A DNA stretch of 64,000 bases from Leishmania mexicana MHOM/GT/2001/U1103 (taxonomy: Eukaryota > Euglenozoa > Kinetoplastea > Trypanosomatida > Trypanosomatidae), in contig NC_018328.1 in the NCBI RefSeq assembly GCF_000234665.1, positions 248,001 through 312,000 of the forward strand. Reading direction: 5' to 3'. A program made the position numbers and the translations under genes. Under the pieces are notes generated by a model that was not told the origin of the DNA, made no database searches, and worked only from the letters and a program-made list of their open reading frames with translations. Below, in pieces: positions 46,001 to 56,048 of this stretch. Numbering within the stretch: the first letter of the stretch is position 1; the number at the start of each line of letters is the position of its first letter.

Positions 46001-48300
46001 TCGCCGGCATCTTGGCGCTGAGCGAAAATCTGGCGAGTCTCGGGTTGCGTGCCGCGACGCAGGTGCAGGAGTTCTTCCGCGCTCGCAACGTGCACGGCTG
46101 GGCGCGGCAATCCCTCGGCGCCGGCGCTGGCACTACGGTCGCTCTCTTCGGCGGCCGTCCCGTTGGTGCAACGGAAGTGGTAGACTCCTCCTCCGTGGCC
46201 AGCGCCGCCACAGCAGCCACCGTCGTTCGGCGTTTTCACCGACTCGCCGAGGACTGCCTGCAGAACGTGCAGAGTGCCATGGCGGCGCTTCAGCACATGT
46301 CTCTCGAGGTCCTTGCGAGGGACGCCGCCATGCACGACTACATCAGCTTCTTCGTGAACGTGTACAATGCCGCCTACGTAGCGGCGTGGCTGACCAACGT
46401 GAAGGAGCTGGTGAGTAACGGCGCCGCAGCGGCAACGGCTGGCACGAGCTCACCCGCTAAGAGCAGCCACCACCAGCACCAGGGTGCTCGTCGCGCGCCG
46501 ATACCACGCACCATCGACCTCTTCCCGCTGCCCACCTTGTGCAACACGAGCCACGCCTGCTTCATGCACGCGTACGGCGTCGTCATTGGGGGCGTGTTTG
46601 TGAGCCTCGACGAGATGAAATACGGCATCTTGGGCGGAAACCGAGCTCCGCCCCACTGCGACCTGCCGCTGTGGCCCCCCGTTGGCGGCAACGGTGCCAG
46701 TCCGTGCCGCCCCTCGAGCAGTCAGCGGTCGAGCGAGCTGGACTGGCGACAGCAGATGCAACGACTTGTGCCGCTGCATCTGCGCGCTGACGTGTCCGAG
46801 GTGGCGCGGCTCAATGCCCTTCAGCGTCACCCACACCTGCAAGAGGCGCTCGACTTCATCGACATGTGCGAGGCGCTCGCCCCCTCCACATCGCACATAC
46901 ATAATCCTGGCGCTGAGGGAGACGGGGCACACGCAGTGTCGGCGAAGGCACGGCTCACCTCGCACGAACAGGGCGCAATGCGGAACCCGAGTAGCAGCTA
47001 TCGCGCACCTTCCCTGTCGCAGCCCTCGCCGGCCTCTTCCCTCGACATCGCGGCGGCCGCCGCAGCGGCAACTGACTCGGCTAGGCGAAGCGTATGTGTG
47101 TCACCACCGTTGCCGCCGAACACTTCATCAGCGCGAGGACTGGGCTGCCAAGGTGATGGTGGTCCTCAGCAGCGCCGACGCCACGAGCTGGTTGACGTGT
47201 GGTGCGTCGATGTCGTGCGTTACGTACCGTTCCGCATCGTGCTTCAGCTCATTGATACCTATCTACCGCCGCCGGTGCTTCATCTGTGCGCCGGTAGCGT
47301 CGATGCAGAGTGGAAGGAGTACTCTGTGGATATCACCGGCGACGATGATGGCAGCGGTGCAGCAGGCAGCATCAGCCCCGTCCTGCTCGACGGAAGAGAC
47401 CGTGTACCGTGGTATCTACAGCCAATCTTCAATGCCACGTCGCTGTTGCACACCACCTTGCAGAGCTCCAAGCTCGGCGCCGCCTACGCTGTTGCCCGCG
47501 ATGGCGACGGACCGGCGGCCGGCATGTTGACGCCGCGGGTTAGCCAAGACGCAAACGGTGTGCTGCTGCAGCCGTGTCGCATGTGGAGCAGTCCTTCCTA
47601 CTACGTCGTCGGCGGCGACGGCATGAGCGGTGATGAGGCCGTGAGCCACTCCTTCCAACTCCTGCAAGCGCTGGCAGGCTCCTACCTCGGCGCCGGCCTC
47701 TACCACCCCATCAGCCTTGGCACCACGGGTGGCAGCGCTGAGAATGCTCCGCCGCGTGCTCCAGCGCAGCACCTGTGTATTCCCCTTCACTCTGACGATG
47801 CCTTCACGCAGCTGCGCGCAACGGAGGCGGCCTTCCGCAGTGCCCTCCTCACCACCGACCCGCACCTCTTTTGTGGCGCCGCCACACCACCACCCACGAA
47901 GTCGCCCGTGGGGGCAGTGCAGTCTCGGTGCTCATCCCAGCCGCCGCCGCTGTCTTTGCCGACTGCCTCTTCGCAACCGCCTCATCTACGCGGTCATGGC
48001 GGTGCTGCCGGCATGCACACAAGCACAGCTGGCCCCGGCGCCAGACTGATCTTTGGCGGCTTTGGCAGCTCTGCCACATCTTGCTCTGCCACCCTGCAGA
48101 ACGCCATGAAGCCTCTCTTGTACGAGTGGTGTCGGTCGGTAGAGGAGATGGGCAACTCCACCCTTTTCTCCCGACCTGCGTGGCAGATGCGGGTGACGCT
48201 CCAGATGGTGCGGCTGCTCGAGGAGTCCTACGCGTCTGGGAGGGCAGTGCGAGCCGCACAAGCGGCGATGCGGTCTGGCGAGGCGGTGCCGACCAAGTAA
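40069..48300 (+). CDS. Giant FIG4-like SAC phosphoinositide phosphatase with possible DEP and DUF547 domains
   Basis: A 2743-residue protein. The N-terminal ~840 residues form a SAC domain: YLGVHRLFEAVSVELVSL, then RSNCLDCIDRTNLGQLF with the CX5R catalytic cysteine at ~residue 727, and YHNVMSDRDKQEAMNLLLGR, typical of the FIG4/Sac3 branch that acts on PI(3,5)P2 at endosomes and vacuoles. A long low-complexity middle follows, with folded patches. Around residues 1827-1920 a block (CSALDLYRWSVAHCPLFA; AVWHLLWWAVDNSFLVPVV) reads like a DEP domain. Residues ~2087-2200 match DUF547: FFVNVYNAAYVAAWLTN, then YGVVIGGVFVSLDEMKYGIL. DEP followed by DUF547 is a known pairing elsewhere, but its attachment to a SAC phosphatase is unusual. 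One frame, no breaks; the start is the first ATG. DEP is the least certain call. Confidence 0.88.
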   Translation: MAAAASPFSLPRARLPALQQLPLDSITVYDTATHCYLLGTDSLQKNFHLLSCRKHSAEPTPCHNAVSNSSVVAGAGSNGRQNATVSESEAEVGRAGASTAAPPSASHAELFGLDDLHDFTSYAVYSPTEAGALVDALRREHGASMRILSAVAFLGAVRFTAGYYVVLATERRMAGYLGVHRLFEAVSVELVSLQLDPEWVAAAEMQARKRLQQLRRGGGVGARGFKTGYSPLISAPGTAAGSPFVPSTSRSRLARAGYGRKFVASGTGASASATSYIFQRRSLEELYRQQLITSLSRASSFFYSHSYDLTNTLQRNMLAAGTAVSDGGVQPITCAGNGGRHCFERRPDRVAAADARVEPSPRGGQPLQPRMQYVWNEYLLEPWQLNDRDAESVKVEMSDVAEADVGGGGDAPAAPPAGRAKRDSAPQYPSALSRWCVFLVHGYITQRAVVVRRPAFRTLLVTLIARVSKASAGVRYLRRGLNSDGHVANHVEVEQIISDESSWNSTFTAGAITSYVQLRGSVPVRWYHPPTASRLLSKPPIVIGPHDSQWSETCLHFQHLLEQYGSPILVHDLLKRRENNTRESVLGDAYRAAVRAMVAAVDRWTPAATAGRDSVERGNTSEPRVCGADVLQYESTDLRSLSQLAWNTMTALAEQHFRVVHCFVTRRCCPVATLERHAQYASRLDHSDMLMTGDTSKVADAHKRRVSSDGEDAEVVQLQRGVVRSNCLDCIDRTNLGQLFHGLHALGEQLSALGLLQHAADVCDSPAVTELLLEMYLAMGDAIATQYGGSAQVGAGVLHRGAGWDQLMGVKRLYHNVMSDRDKQEAMNLLLGRKQPQPRRGSRACNPEMHSPGQMVPLPLAQASPSSTAPSLSASITSASPAAAAAWVGVGRGPLASEDAGGATASFLSGIRQTASRWWSEATSSASSSGAAVAAAEAEAEADYYEQVSSAPRLPLPGLLTSWWVQPLRRFDAWCAACGASALRGATRNSKTADAASVRPLGEVAAPQAPRSSLAHSDVSISSSAPTLASSASSRTSVPTDAAVASADAYGGDELALHLLAAEAQAQERWKLFIANVERQACLAPARRDAAAQLYHGRRRGVSHGDGIDDTAAAPSLSSPLSPVSAGTPASDASAPSRSMQWSLVSSTTSPTVRTAAATGGAEAGALSRAGYATVASAERAPLPFSAPLLTAPLYLFTEPLVLLRTTMHALPVERFAVAERRPTGPSTASAAALGSGGLRSGKKRAAIYSVGDALPQEPPYSVGQAVARQLFGCFPPAAAVVTAHSRDQMLMAQHQPWRSPQEAHSHDAFPCIVRNSAFAQQNADLERLAHREVLWIVHGVGTAAAGTHGVSAESLRRSTSCASMVQPSAPPSWPWTLSAQEVADRQFIAALLVGWFGAPATWGLEDMIRVAQRLVYPELLPAEVLQVLRSSRVQPPLEGAELLFAGTPSKAEEGTEEREKRVDAETRQYWHERLAASVGQRGSLFARGTPVAAFKHASRPTAPRRDPGGRDAPLRRTSPVRFAPPPTPLPYQRDVNVNSDSPVQAAVALLCRLASVLRFAGHDNTARGASMNDTGIGPVVGARGSGVVAATSMAARWSHEVSTGESRGGAGVNVLAVSTHDADAAQDEKAAPVRRVEEALLPLLEECPNASAPASAYLPGLFPKHEALPDSLRRQWLLCRLLQPIFTRCVLTPPTLHNLLRDLFTELLTVDDTAAGPADEVNRENEARQQPRRREYRVRYSFVLPQQHWQLQQQPLQGQTPRLQPSGDDGADDAGGRGDGWYLYNLFAGRSTSLSSSSPQEPSNMHNASSSPTSAAASRTLNIPATLKVRHCCSALDLYRWSVAHCPLFAIPPDREPSYASVVCSNGSSANRSTAAAVWHLLWWAVDNSFLVPVVRRRGQATLEMLADETALFCVKRDVARVALNVERRCRDDVWRPQQPEARANSGKEVPSSSAIYGVDLAPSMLRLHRPLRRSTLAGILALSENLASLGLRAATQVQEFFRARNVHGWARQSLGAGAGTTVALFGGRPVGATEVVDSSSVASAATAATVVRRFHRLAEDCLQNVQSAMAALQHMSLEVLARDAAMHDYISFFVNVYNAAYVAAWLTNVKELVSNGAAAATAGTSSPAKSSHHQHQGARRAPIPRTIDLFPLPTLCNTSHACFMHAYGVVIGGVFVSLDEMKYGILGGNRAPPHCDLPLWPPVGGNGASPCRPSSSQRSSELDWRQQMQRLVPLHLRADVSEVARLNALQRHPHLQEALDFIDMCEALAPSTSHIHNPGAEGDGAHAVSAKARLTSHEQGAMRNPSSSYRAPSLSQPSPASSLDIAAAAAAATDSARRSVCVSPPLPPNTSSARGLGCQGDGGPQQRRRHELVDVWCVDVVRYVPFRIVLQLIDTYLPPPVLHLCAGSVDAEWKEYSVDITGDDDGSGAAGSISPVLLDGRDRVPWYLQPIFNATSLLHTTLQSSKLGAAYAVARDGDGPAAGMLTPRVSQDANGVLLQPCRMWSSPSYYVVGGDGMSGDEAVSHSFQLLQALAGSYLGAGLYHPISLGTTGGSAENAPPRAPAQHLCIPLHSDDAFTQLRATEAAFRSALLTTDPHLFCGAATPPPTKSPVGAVQSRCSSQPPPLSLPTASSQPPHLRGHGGAAGMHTSTAGPGARLIFGGFGSSATSCSATLQNAMKPLLYEWCRSVEEMGNSTLFSRPAWQMRVTLQMVRLLEESYASGRAVRAAQAAMRSGEAVPTK

Positions 48301-49575
48301 ACGAAAGTGCGACACATCTGTGCGTGAAATTCTGTATTGAATGCAGGAGCCATCACCGCACCTCCAACTGCCCCGGCGCCCTCTCCACGCCGCCGCCGCC
48401 GCTGCCCCCCCCCCCTTGCTTCCGTCCTTCGATCAGTCCTTCTTCTATTGCTTTCTCGTGTCATTCGGGCTCCGCGGTGCGCTTCACCGTCCGGTCCGCC
48501 CCCTGCGTGCGTGATTGCCCTCTGGCTGCTGCTCTCGTCCGCTCTTTTCTGTGCCACCGATGGCAGGACGGGGTAGGGTGGGCCCACCGCCCACGCAGTG
48601 CGCGGTGTCACAAGGTCCAGCACCAACCACACACTCACTCTCTCTGTGTGGACGGAAGTCAAGTAGCCCCTCCTTATCCCCTGCCAATGCCGAGCCACCT
48701 CTGGTGGTGGCAAGGTCAGGCACCTACGGTGCAGGGAGGTCAGAGCGATGTATTGCCGCTGATGTCTGCGGTCGGGTTAATGAATAGCGTTGCGTCGGAG
48801 CGAACTTCCACGCGACGCTGGTATCGATCGAATGACCGGACAACGTGCCGACGTGACTAAAACGCGTATCCCAGTCGGCCCTCACGCTGCCCTGCGGGTG
48901 GGGAGCCTGGGCCACCCTTTCGGGGGATGCAACCAGGGTGTGCCAACCTGCCTGATGGGCGCTGCGGTGAGGCGACCTGCCGAGCGGGTGGGTGGTGAGT
49001 ATGGTTCGATCGCAGAGGCGCTGCTCACATAACGGAATCGTCGCATTGACGTAACGCGTGTGTGCCGCGCTGCCTCGCGCCACGGGGACGGGGGCTCTTG
49101 TGACGGGGCTGGCCGGGGAGGGGGAGGGGTCAGCGTGCGGTTTGGCCCTTACATTCGATGGCAACAGAAGCGGGCACACGTTGGAGAGCGAGTGCAGAAT
49201 ATGTGTCCTTGTGAAGTCGCACCCTTCAGCTCTGAGCTCTCCCTCCTCTGTTGCGGAGCGCCTTCCCCCCGCCTCACGCACTCACGCCCGCCCTTCCGCA
49301 ACCCCTGAGCTTCTCCTTTGGTGGAATCACCGATTGTGCAAGAGGCACCAGACGAGCCGCACGTTGGCAAGCGGCGGCTCATAAGTTCTGCCGTGACGCT
49401 ACACAGAGCGTGTGGCACACGTACCCTTGTATCTCTGAGCCCCACCCCACCCCCTCCTCCTCCTCTCGATCTCCCTCTGTCGCACACGCACACACACACA
49501 CACGCATCGCCATCAGAGCGCCGGAAAGGGAAAACGAAAGGTGTGTAGCGTACTCTTTGGAAAGGCAGAAGCGTA
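48301..49575. other. Spacer carrying the second long SIDER-like copy
   Basis: No gene. Contents: C-tract at 48407-48415, long repeat copy B at 48576-49118, C/T tract at 49440-49479 and CA run at 49487-49503. ORFs crossing the repeat are the repeat's own open frames and recur in copy A. Confidence 0.65.
48576..49118 (+). mobile_element. SIDER-like retroposon, long copy B (3' truncated)
   Basis: Matches copy A (29770-30305) at a constant offset of 18813 bp. I found one mismatch in 536 bp (A at 48851 against G in copy A). It carries the same signature-like segment near 48679. It stops matching at 49118, inside the 3' block shared by the other copies, so its 3' end is truncated or recombined. 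It lies in the presumed 3' UTR of the SAC-phosphatase gene, in the same orientation as transcription. Confidence 0.7.
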
Positions 49576-52011
49576 ATGATGCGCCACACGGTGGTGCAGC
49601 ACCACCGCACGGGCAAGGCGCGCGCCTTCATCATGCGCGACCCGTCGCTGAAGATTCTGAGGGCCGGCAGCGGCTTTCAGCAGCTGAAGCGCATGGGCAT
49701 GCCGTCCCAGAAGACCCTAGGCTACCGCCAGATAGACAACTTTTTTGCCAACAACCAGTATCAGCACGCGTGGCCGCTGCTCACCCACGACGATCTCGGC
49801 AACAGCGACCAGTCGAACCAGACCAAGAATATTCTATACTCCATGTACATGCCGAAGCGTAACAAGGGTACGGCGCCATGGTTTCGCGGTGCTGACACGT
49901 ATTCGGTCAAGTACTGCGAGCAGGGCCGCTACGAGTACCAGCGCTACCTCATGATCAACCGCTTCCCTAGCGAGTACAAGAAGCACTTCCTGCGCTTCCT
50001 AGGCAACATCCGAGGCTCCAAGTCGAGAGACGCCGTCCCGCAAGAGGCGCTGCACTGGCTACTGCGCATGATCGTCGACAACTTCAACCCGCAGCACGTG
50101 CATTACATCGCCGCCATGCGGACGCTTCAGGACTCGGGCGAGCTGGACATGGCCCGTGACGTGTGGAAGATCATGGAGCGCCAGCAGACATGGCCCGACA
50201 CGGCCACAATCTGCGCCTACCTGGACGTCTGCGTCGAGGCGGGCGAGAAGACGTGGGCCGTGGAGGCGTGGAACCGCTACTGCACGGAGCTGTGCTTCCT
50301 GCAGGCGGGTGAGGTTGACCCGAAGCCCATCACCCGCACCCCGTTCTCCCTTACTCGCGAGGAACTGCTGTACCTGCCCAAGTGGAAGAAACATTTTGAC
50401 CACGACCCGAACCTGGATGTGCCGGACCTTAACCGCTTCAACCGCACGCGCGAGGTGTACCTGCGCATGGCCAAGGTAATGCTGGCCAGCGACGACGCGA
50501 GCATGTTCGAGCACTTCTTTGGCAAGCTCGAGGCAGCCATGCTGACCACACCGACGCCTGTGCCGGAGCCGCCCAACCCGCATCTGGTGCGCCGCCCGCG
50601 CTGGTCCCCTTATGAGCACCAGAAGTCTCTCCACCACTCGCCCTGGCGCATGGACAACAACGGCCGCGCCATGGCTCTCGGCCCGTCGCGGACGGTGGAG
50701 GATGAGATGCAGAGCCGCTTCTTCAGCAACCCGCAGTTCTTGGTTCACGCAGTAAAGGAGGCTGTGGCGGTGATGCTGCAGCGGCACATGGCCATGTTCC
50801 CGGAGGCTACGGACGCCCAGACGGCTGCGCCAGCCTTCTTCGAGCAGACGGAGACGGCGCAGGAGACGCTGGCGTTCTGCGACGGCCTGGTGCAGCGGAT
50901 GATGGAGCGCCTCGAAGGCAAGCTCGGCAGCCTTGGCACGTCCCCTCTGCTGTCCATGCTGCTGTGCGTCCGTCGTGTCGTCGGCAAACAGTCTGGCCGC
51001 GCGCTGCTGGAGTACGCTAATCAGTTCCTGACCAAGAAGGCGACGCTCAACGCAGACGGCCTGCGCGAGTCGCTGACGGCGCCGAACTACTTCCAGATCC
51101 TCGCAGCCTACGCGGACGAGAGCGCCTACCACTACAACCCCAAGACGCGGCAGTACACGTACGCGCCGGGCTTCCGACCGACCGAGACGCTGAAGGGACT
51201 GAGTGCCACGCTGAAGGAAATTTCGGCGAACCAGCACGTGGCCTGGTCGGCGGAGATGCACCTCCAGGTGGTGCGCACACTGGTTGGATGCGGCACGATG
51301 AGGGCGAGCACGTACTTTGTCGAGAACGTGCTGCGGCAGTTCAAGTGGGACAGCCGCTTCCTCGAGGCTCTCTACGCGGAGTACCGCCGCCAAGACAGCG
51401 TTGACCTCTGGGCAGAGTTGACAAAGAGGGCCCTCGTATGGACGGCACGGTACAACGTCATCGCATCGGAGCGGCTGAAGCGGTTGATCGAGGATGACTA
51501 CGACATCATTCACGTGCAGACGCGCACCTTCCGCGAGCTCGCCGTCTTCCAGTTCCGCGACGTGGAGGAGAAGCGACACGCCCGCGATGTCGTGAACGAG
51601 TTGCCAAACCCGTGGATCGACTACGTCACTCACGCGTTGCCCTTCCCCGACCGCGATGCTGGATACCCGGATGAATACGGCGACATTGGCCAGTGGCGGG
51701 CGCCAGGCGGTCCGGGGTCACCGGTGAGGGGCCCGGGCTACTATGCACCGCCGATGGAGGGCGAGCACATGCGCGGCTACACGGCCGAGTGGCGTGACTT
51801 GAAGAACCCGATGAAGCCGCCCGCCTTCCCGGAGCCGTGGGAGCGCAAGTACAAACAGTACGCCCGCGGCCAGCATCCCTCGTACGACATGGTGTACGCA
51901 GGTCCGATGCCGGAGATCTTCCCTGGTCGGCGCGACTTCCGCAAGCCGACTCGCTGGGACTACCATGACGTGGAGAAGCAGGGCAAGCACAAGATCAGCG
52001 GGCCCTACTGA
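49576..52011 (+). CDS. Probable mitochondrial PPR-type protein
   Basis: An 811-residue protein. Two helix-pair units around residues 175-245 look like pentatricopeptide repeats: YIAAMRTLQDSGELDMARDV, then TWPDTATICAYLDVCVEAGE. The basic N terminus (MMRHTVVQHHRTGKARAFIM) could be a mitochondrial targeting signal. The C-terminal part is rich in Pro, Tyr, Trp and Arg (GYYAPPMEG; WERKYKQYARGQHPSYDMVY), a style common in large trypanosomatid mitochondrial ribosome and assembly proteins. PPR proteins bind organellar RNA or serve as ribosome-bound scaffolds. The ribosomal assignment is inference from style. Start: the first ATG of an ATGATG pair after a C/T tract at 49440-49479. Confidence 0.75.
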   Translation: MMRHTVVQHHRTGKARAFIMRDPSLKILRAGSGFQQLKRMGMPSQKTLGYRQIDNFFANNQYQHAWPLLTHDDLGNSDQSNQTKNILYSMYMPKRNKGTAPWFRGADTYSVKYCEQGRYEYQRYLMINRFPSEYKKHFLRFLGNIRGSKSRDAVPQEALHWLLRMIVDNFNPQHVHYIAAMRTLQDSGELDMARDVWKIMERQQTWPDTATICAYLDVCVEAGEKTWAVEAWNRYCTELCFLQAGEVDPKPITRTPFSLTREELLYLPKWKKHFDHDPNLDVPDLNRFNRTREVYLRMAKVMLASDDASMFEHFFGKLEAAMLTTPTPVPEPPNPHLVRRPRWSPYEHQKSLHHSPWRMDNNGRAMALGPSRTVEDEMQSRFFSNPQFLVHAVKEAVAVMLQRHMAMFPEATDAQTAAPAFFEQTETAQETLAFCDGLVQRMMERLEGKLGSLGTSPLLSMLLCVRRVVGKQSGRALLEYANQFLTKKATLNADGLRESLTAPNYFQILAAYADESAYHYNPKTRQYTYAPGFRPTETLKGLSATLKEISANQHVAWSAEMHLQVVRTLVGCGTMRASTYFVENVLRQFKWDSRFLEALYAEYRRQDSVDLWAELTKRALVWTARYNVIASERLKRLIEDDYDIIHVQTRTFRELAVFQFRDVEEKRHARDVVNELPNPWIDYVTHALPFPDRDAGYPDEYGDIGQWRAPGGPGSPVRGPGYYAPPMEGEHMRGYTAEWRDLKNPMKPPAFPEPWERKYKQYARGQHPSYDMVYAGPMPEIFPGRRDFRKPTRWDYHDVEKQGKHKISGPY

Positions 52012-53394
52012 GAAACCGCAGAGGGAGCGCGAGAGAGAGCGTGCACACCCTGCGCAACGTTGGAGGGAGGTCTCACAGCAAGTGGTGGTGGGGCAGCGCG
52101 TGTCTCTACCCCTTCCCCTTCCCCTTCCATGTCTCTGCTGTGGCACGGTCGGTCGGCTGATTTGTTCTTTTGCGCGGTCTTCTCCCTTTCTGTTGCATCC
52201 TCCGGCGATGCCGGCACTCCTTGATGATGGCTGGGCGATCACGCGAGTTGCTTCGGTCTCCCTCCCTCCCCCTCCCACCCACACACACACGCATCGCAAA
52301 GGGCAAGTTGTGATCTTGTGAGGAAAGACTTTGTGCGCCTCTCTGTCTACGTTTGAATGGCTGGTGATGCTGACGGAGCGAGGGAGTAGTCACCCAATCC
52401 ATGACACGGGTGATGCGTGTGCTCACGCGAACGGGTTTCGGGGGCATGCATGGGCCGGTGTTTTCTCTCCCTCGTCGATGTCGTAGCTCTGTGCGTCTTT
52501 GAGAAAGGTGAACTGCAAAGGAAAAGACGAGAAGAAGGCGTGTCTGTCTCTGTGTGTGTGTGTGTGTGGTGCCCCCTCCTCCTCCCCCCTCTCTCGCACA
52601 CTATTGCCTGCGCAGCTGCTGCAGAGTCCTCTGCTTTTCGTTGTGCGCCCTCTCACCTCCTCCGAGCCATCCTCGCGTCGGCAGGAGAAGCGGGCGTGGT
52701 CGTGCGGCGACGGGGCGGGGAGAGACCGGAACAAGAGTCGGATGAGGTGTGGTGTGGCGGTGGTGGTCGTCGTCGTCGTGGTTAAGTGCGCGACGCACAT
52801 CTTTTGGCGCACGGCCACACTCTTAAGTAAAGCAGCGAAGAAACACTAAAAAGGAAAACATCGCGGCCGCAGGAACGCCAAGCACACGCGCAGGTGTAGA
52901 AGGGGGACCACAGCTGTAGAGGGTCCACGACGGTCGAGAGCCGCGTCCTGTATGTATGTATGCGTGTGTGTGTGTGTGTGTGTCTCTGCGTGTACCTTCT
53001 CTCTGCGGTTCTCTATTACGCCCTTTTGCAGCCGCGTGATGCGACGAGGTCTTCACCGCAGTCTGCACTTTGCGAGCCTCGTTAGCACAGCTCTGTGCTT
53101 GATCACCCCCGCCTCCACCCCACCCTCCCTCCCTCCCTCCCTCCTGCCGCAGTGCTTCTCATCTTTGCCCAACAAGTGCTTCTCCCGCTCTCTCCCCCTT
53201 CCCCTGTGTCTGTGTGATCGGTGGCGCATCGCCAACTGGGAACCGACGAGGAACGCAGCGTGGAGATCGACCAGGCAGCACCGCGCACCTTTCGTTCTCT
53301 TTGGTTGTTCTGCCCTCCCCCCACCCACCCACCCCCTCGCACACGCACGCGCACACTGCGTACATACACAAACTTCACGCACACTCGTGGAGGC
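52012..53394. other. Intergenic spacer
   Basis: No gene. TG runs at 52551-52568 and 52964-52983, a GTC/GTG run near 52758-52782, C/T tracts at 53125-53150 and 53288-53338, and CA-rich DNA just before the dynein gene. The only AG between the last tract and the ATG is at 53391-53392. Confidence 0.6.
52964..52983. repeat. (TG)n microsatellite
   Basis: A pure TG run about 950 nt after the PPR-type gene's stop codon. Confidence 0.85.
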
Positions 53395-54108
53395 ATGACT
53401 GCAGCCGCCCCGTCGTCGCTCGTCAAGTACGAGACTCCAGTGCTGCTCTCCGAGGCGCTGCACAAGAAGTCCCTCGCCACGAAGCGGCCGGTGGCGAACA
53501 ATGGCAAGCCGCAGCCACAGCCGGAGGACGTCCTCTTCAGTATTCTGCCTCCCCGCGAGTTCGAGAAGGGCGGGCAGCGGTGGGTGCAGTACCCCTCCAG
53601 CACCCCCGCCACCCGGCTCGATGTAATCCGGCTGCAGGAGCAGCTGGACACTTTACTGGCAGACCGCCAGGCGCGCGAGACGGGTGTGTGCCCGATCCGC
53701 GAAGAGCTCTACGGTCAGGTGTTTGATGAGCTCATTCGGCAGGTCACGATCAGCTGCGCCGAGCGGGGTCTTCTGCTCCTGCGCGTGCGGGATGAGATTC
53801 GCATGACGCTGGATGCCTACCGCGCTCTCTACGAGAGCAGCATCGCCTTCGGTATGCGTAAGGCACTGCACGCCGAGCAGGAGCACGTCGAGCTGGAGGC
53901 GCGCGTACGGGCGCTGGAGCGGGAAAAGGCGGACCTGCAGCGGCAGGTGGAGGAGTTGGTAGAGGAGTGCGCGCGAATCGAGCAGGATGAGGCGCAGCGG
54001 CATCAGGACGAGCAGAAAAAGCATGATGAGGAGGTTGCCTTCTTCCGTCGCACGTATGAGACCCTGACGGCCAACCTGCAGACCGTCGTGAACCCAACCA
54101 AGGCGTGA
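53395..54108 (+). CDS. Axonemal inner-arm dynein light chain p28
   Basis: A 237-residue protein of the p28/DNALI1 family, a light chain of single-headed inner-arm dyneins in the flagellar axoneme. It has the family start SLVKYETPVLLSE, the central PREFEKGGQRWVQYPSSTPA, LDTLLADRQARETGVCPIRE and LYGQVFDELIRQVTISCAER, followed by a long C-terminal coiled coil (residues ~165-225). The length matches family members. The ATG at 53395 was chosen because the family N terminus begins there; the open frame upstream encodes spacer. Its role is flagellar beating of the promastigote. Confidence 0.95.
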   Translation: MTAAAPSSLVKYETPVLLSEALHKKSLATKRPVANNGKPQPQPEDVLFSILPPREFEKGGQRWVQYPSSTPATRLDVIRLQEQLDTLLADRQARETGVCPIREELYGQVFDELIRQVTISCAERGLLLLRVRDEIRMTLDAYRALYESSIAFGMRKALHAEQEHVELEARVRALEREKADLQRQVEELVEECARIEQDEAQRHQDEQKKHDEEVAFFRRTYETLTANLQTVVNPTKA

Positions 54109-54239
54109 GGTGCTCAGCGTTGCCGGCGTAAGTGTGCCGCGTGGTGAAGAGAGCTGAGCGGGTGGGAGAGGACGTGAACGTGACAGGCACGGGGATGGTT
54201 TTTTTTTTTTGCTCCTCGTCTCTCGGCCCGCACCCTTCG

Positions 54240-54241
<2 letters not shown>

Positions 54242-54272
<31 letters not shown>
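54242..54272. repeat. (CA)n microsatellite
   Basis: A pure CA run about 134 nt after the p28 stop codon, flanked by C-tracts. Confidence 0.9.
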
Positions 54273-54274
<2 letters not shown>

Positions 54275-55095
54275 TCCCCCACCCCCCCCCAAATCACCGC
54301 ACCCTCAGCCCATCCGGTGCACTCGTCAGCTCGGCCCGCTCGTTACCCTCACACGTCGCGCTCCTTTCGACGCGGCCCGGCGCCTCCTCTGTGCGTTATA
54401 TTTCGTTTCCCAATGTATAGCACGGCATCTCAGGCCACTCCACCCCCCACCACGCACACACACATACAGGCATACCTGAAGACGCCGACCTGCCCGCCTA
54501 CTGGTGATGGCGCATCCAAGCGTCCCTCCCTCCTCCCTTCCCCCTCCGTGCCCGTCATGCCTGTGCGCGTGGGTGTGTGTACCTACTTGTGTGTTTCATA
54601 CACGCATCTGCGACGCAGTCTCCCTCTCTGTCTCGGTCTATCCATCCTTCTTTGGGGCTTCTCGATGCGCTGGACCTGACGCACACGCACACACGTGCAA
54701 CGTGCACGGCGATGCACCCGTGGCGAGATTTGAAAAGGTGTTGCCGGCGATGAGCACGTAGGGCGAAGCGACGCGAAACACAAGAGGCGGTTCTCCTCGG
54801 CGGCGCGCGGGTGCATGCAAAGGACGGCTGAGGCAGGAAGAGTGGGCGCCACGCTGTCCGTCGCAGCCATCGCTGGTGGAGACTCAATTACGTGTTGCTG
54901 CTTTCCCCCAGATGGCCGTGAGCCGCTTGTTTCGTTTTCTGTTGTGCGCCTCTTCCTCTACCGCCACCACCTCCGCAGCGAGTACGCAGCCGCCTGACTC
55001 TCCCACGCTCTTGCACACATGGCGCATACTACATGTACGCACACTTCGAGCGTGCAACAACTCGAGGCGCCTTCTTCACGAATGCCGCTCTCTCA

Positions 55096-56048
<953 letters not shown>

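Noticed and set aside
47871..48860. 329-codon plus-strand ORF crossing the end of the SAC gene into the long repeat
   Set aside because: It is out of frame with the SAC gene and its last part is the repeat's own sequence, which recurs at 29835-30047.
50059..51633. 524-codon minus-strand ORF opposite the PPR-type gene
   Set aside because: Shadow of the plus-strand gene; the sequence is Arg/Leu/His-rich with no domain signature.
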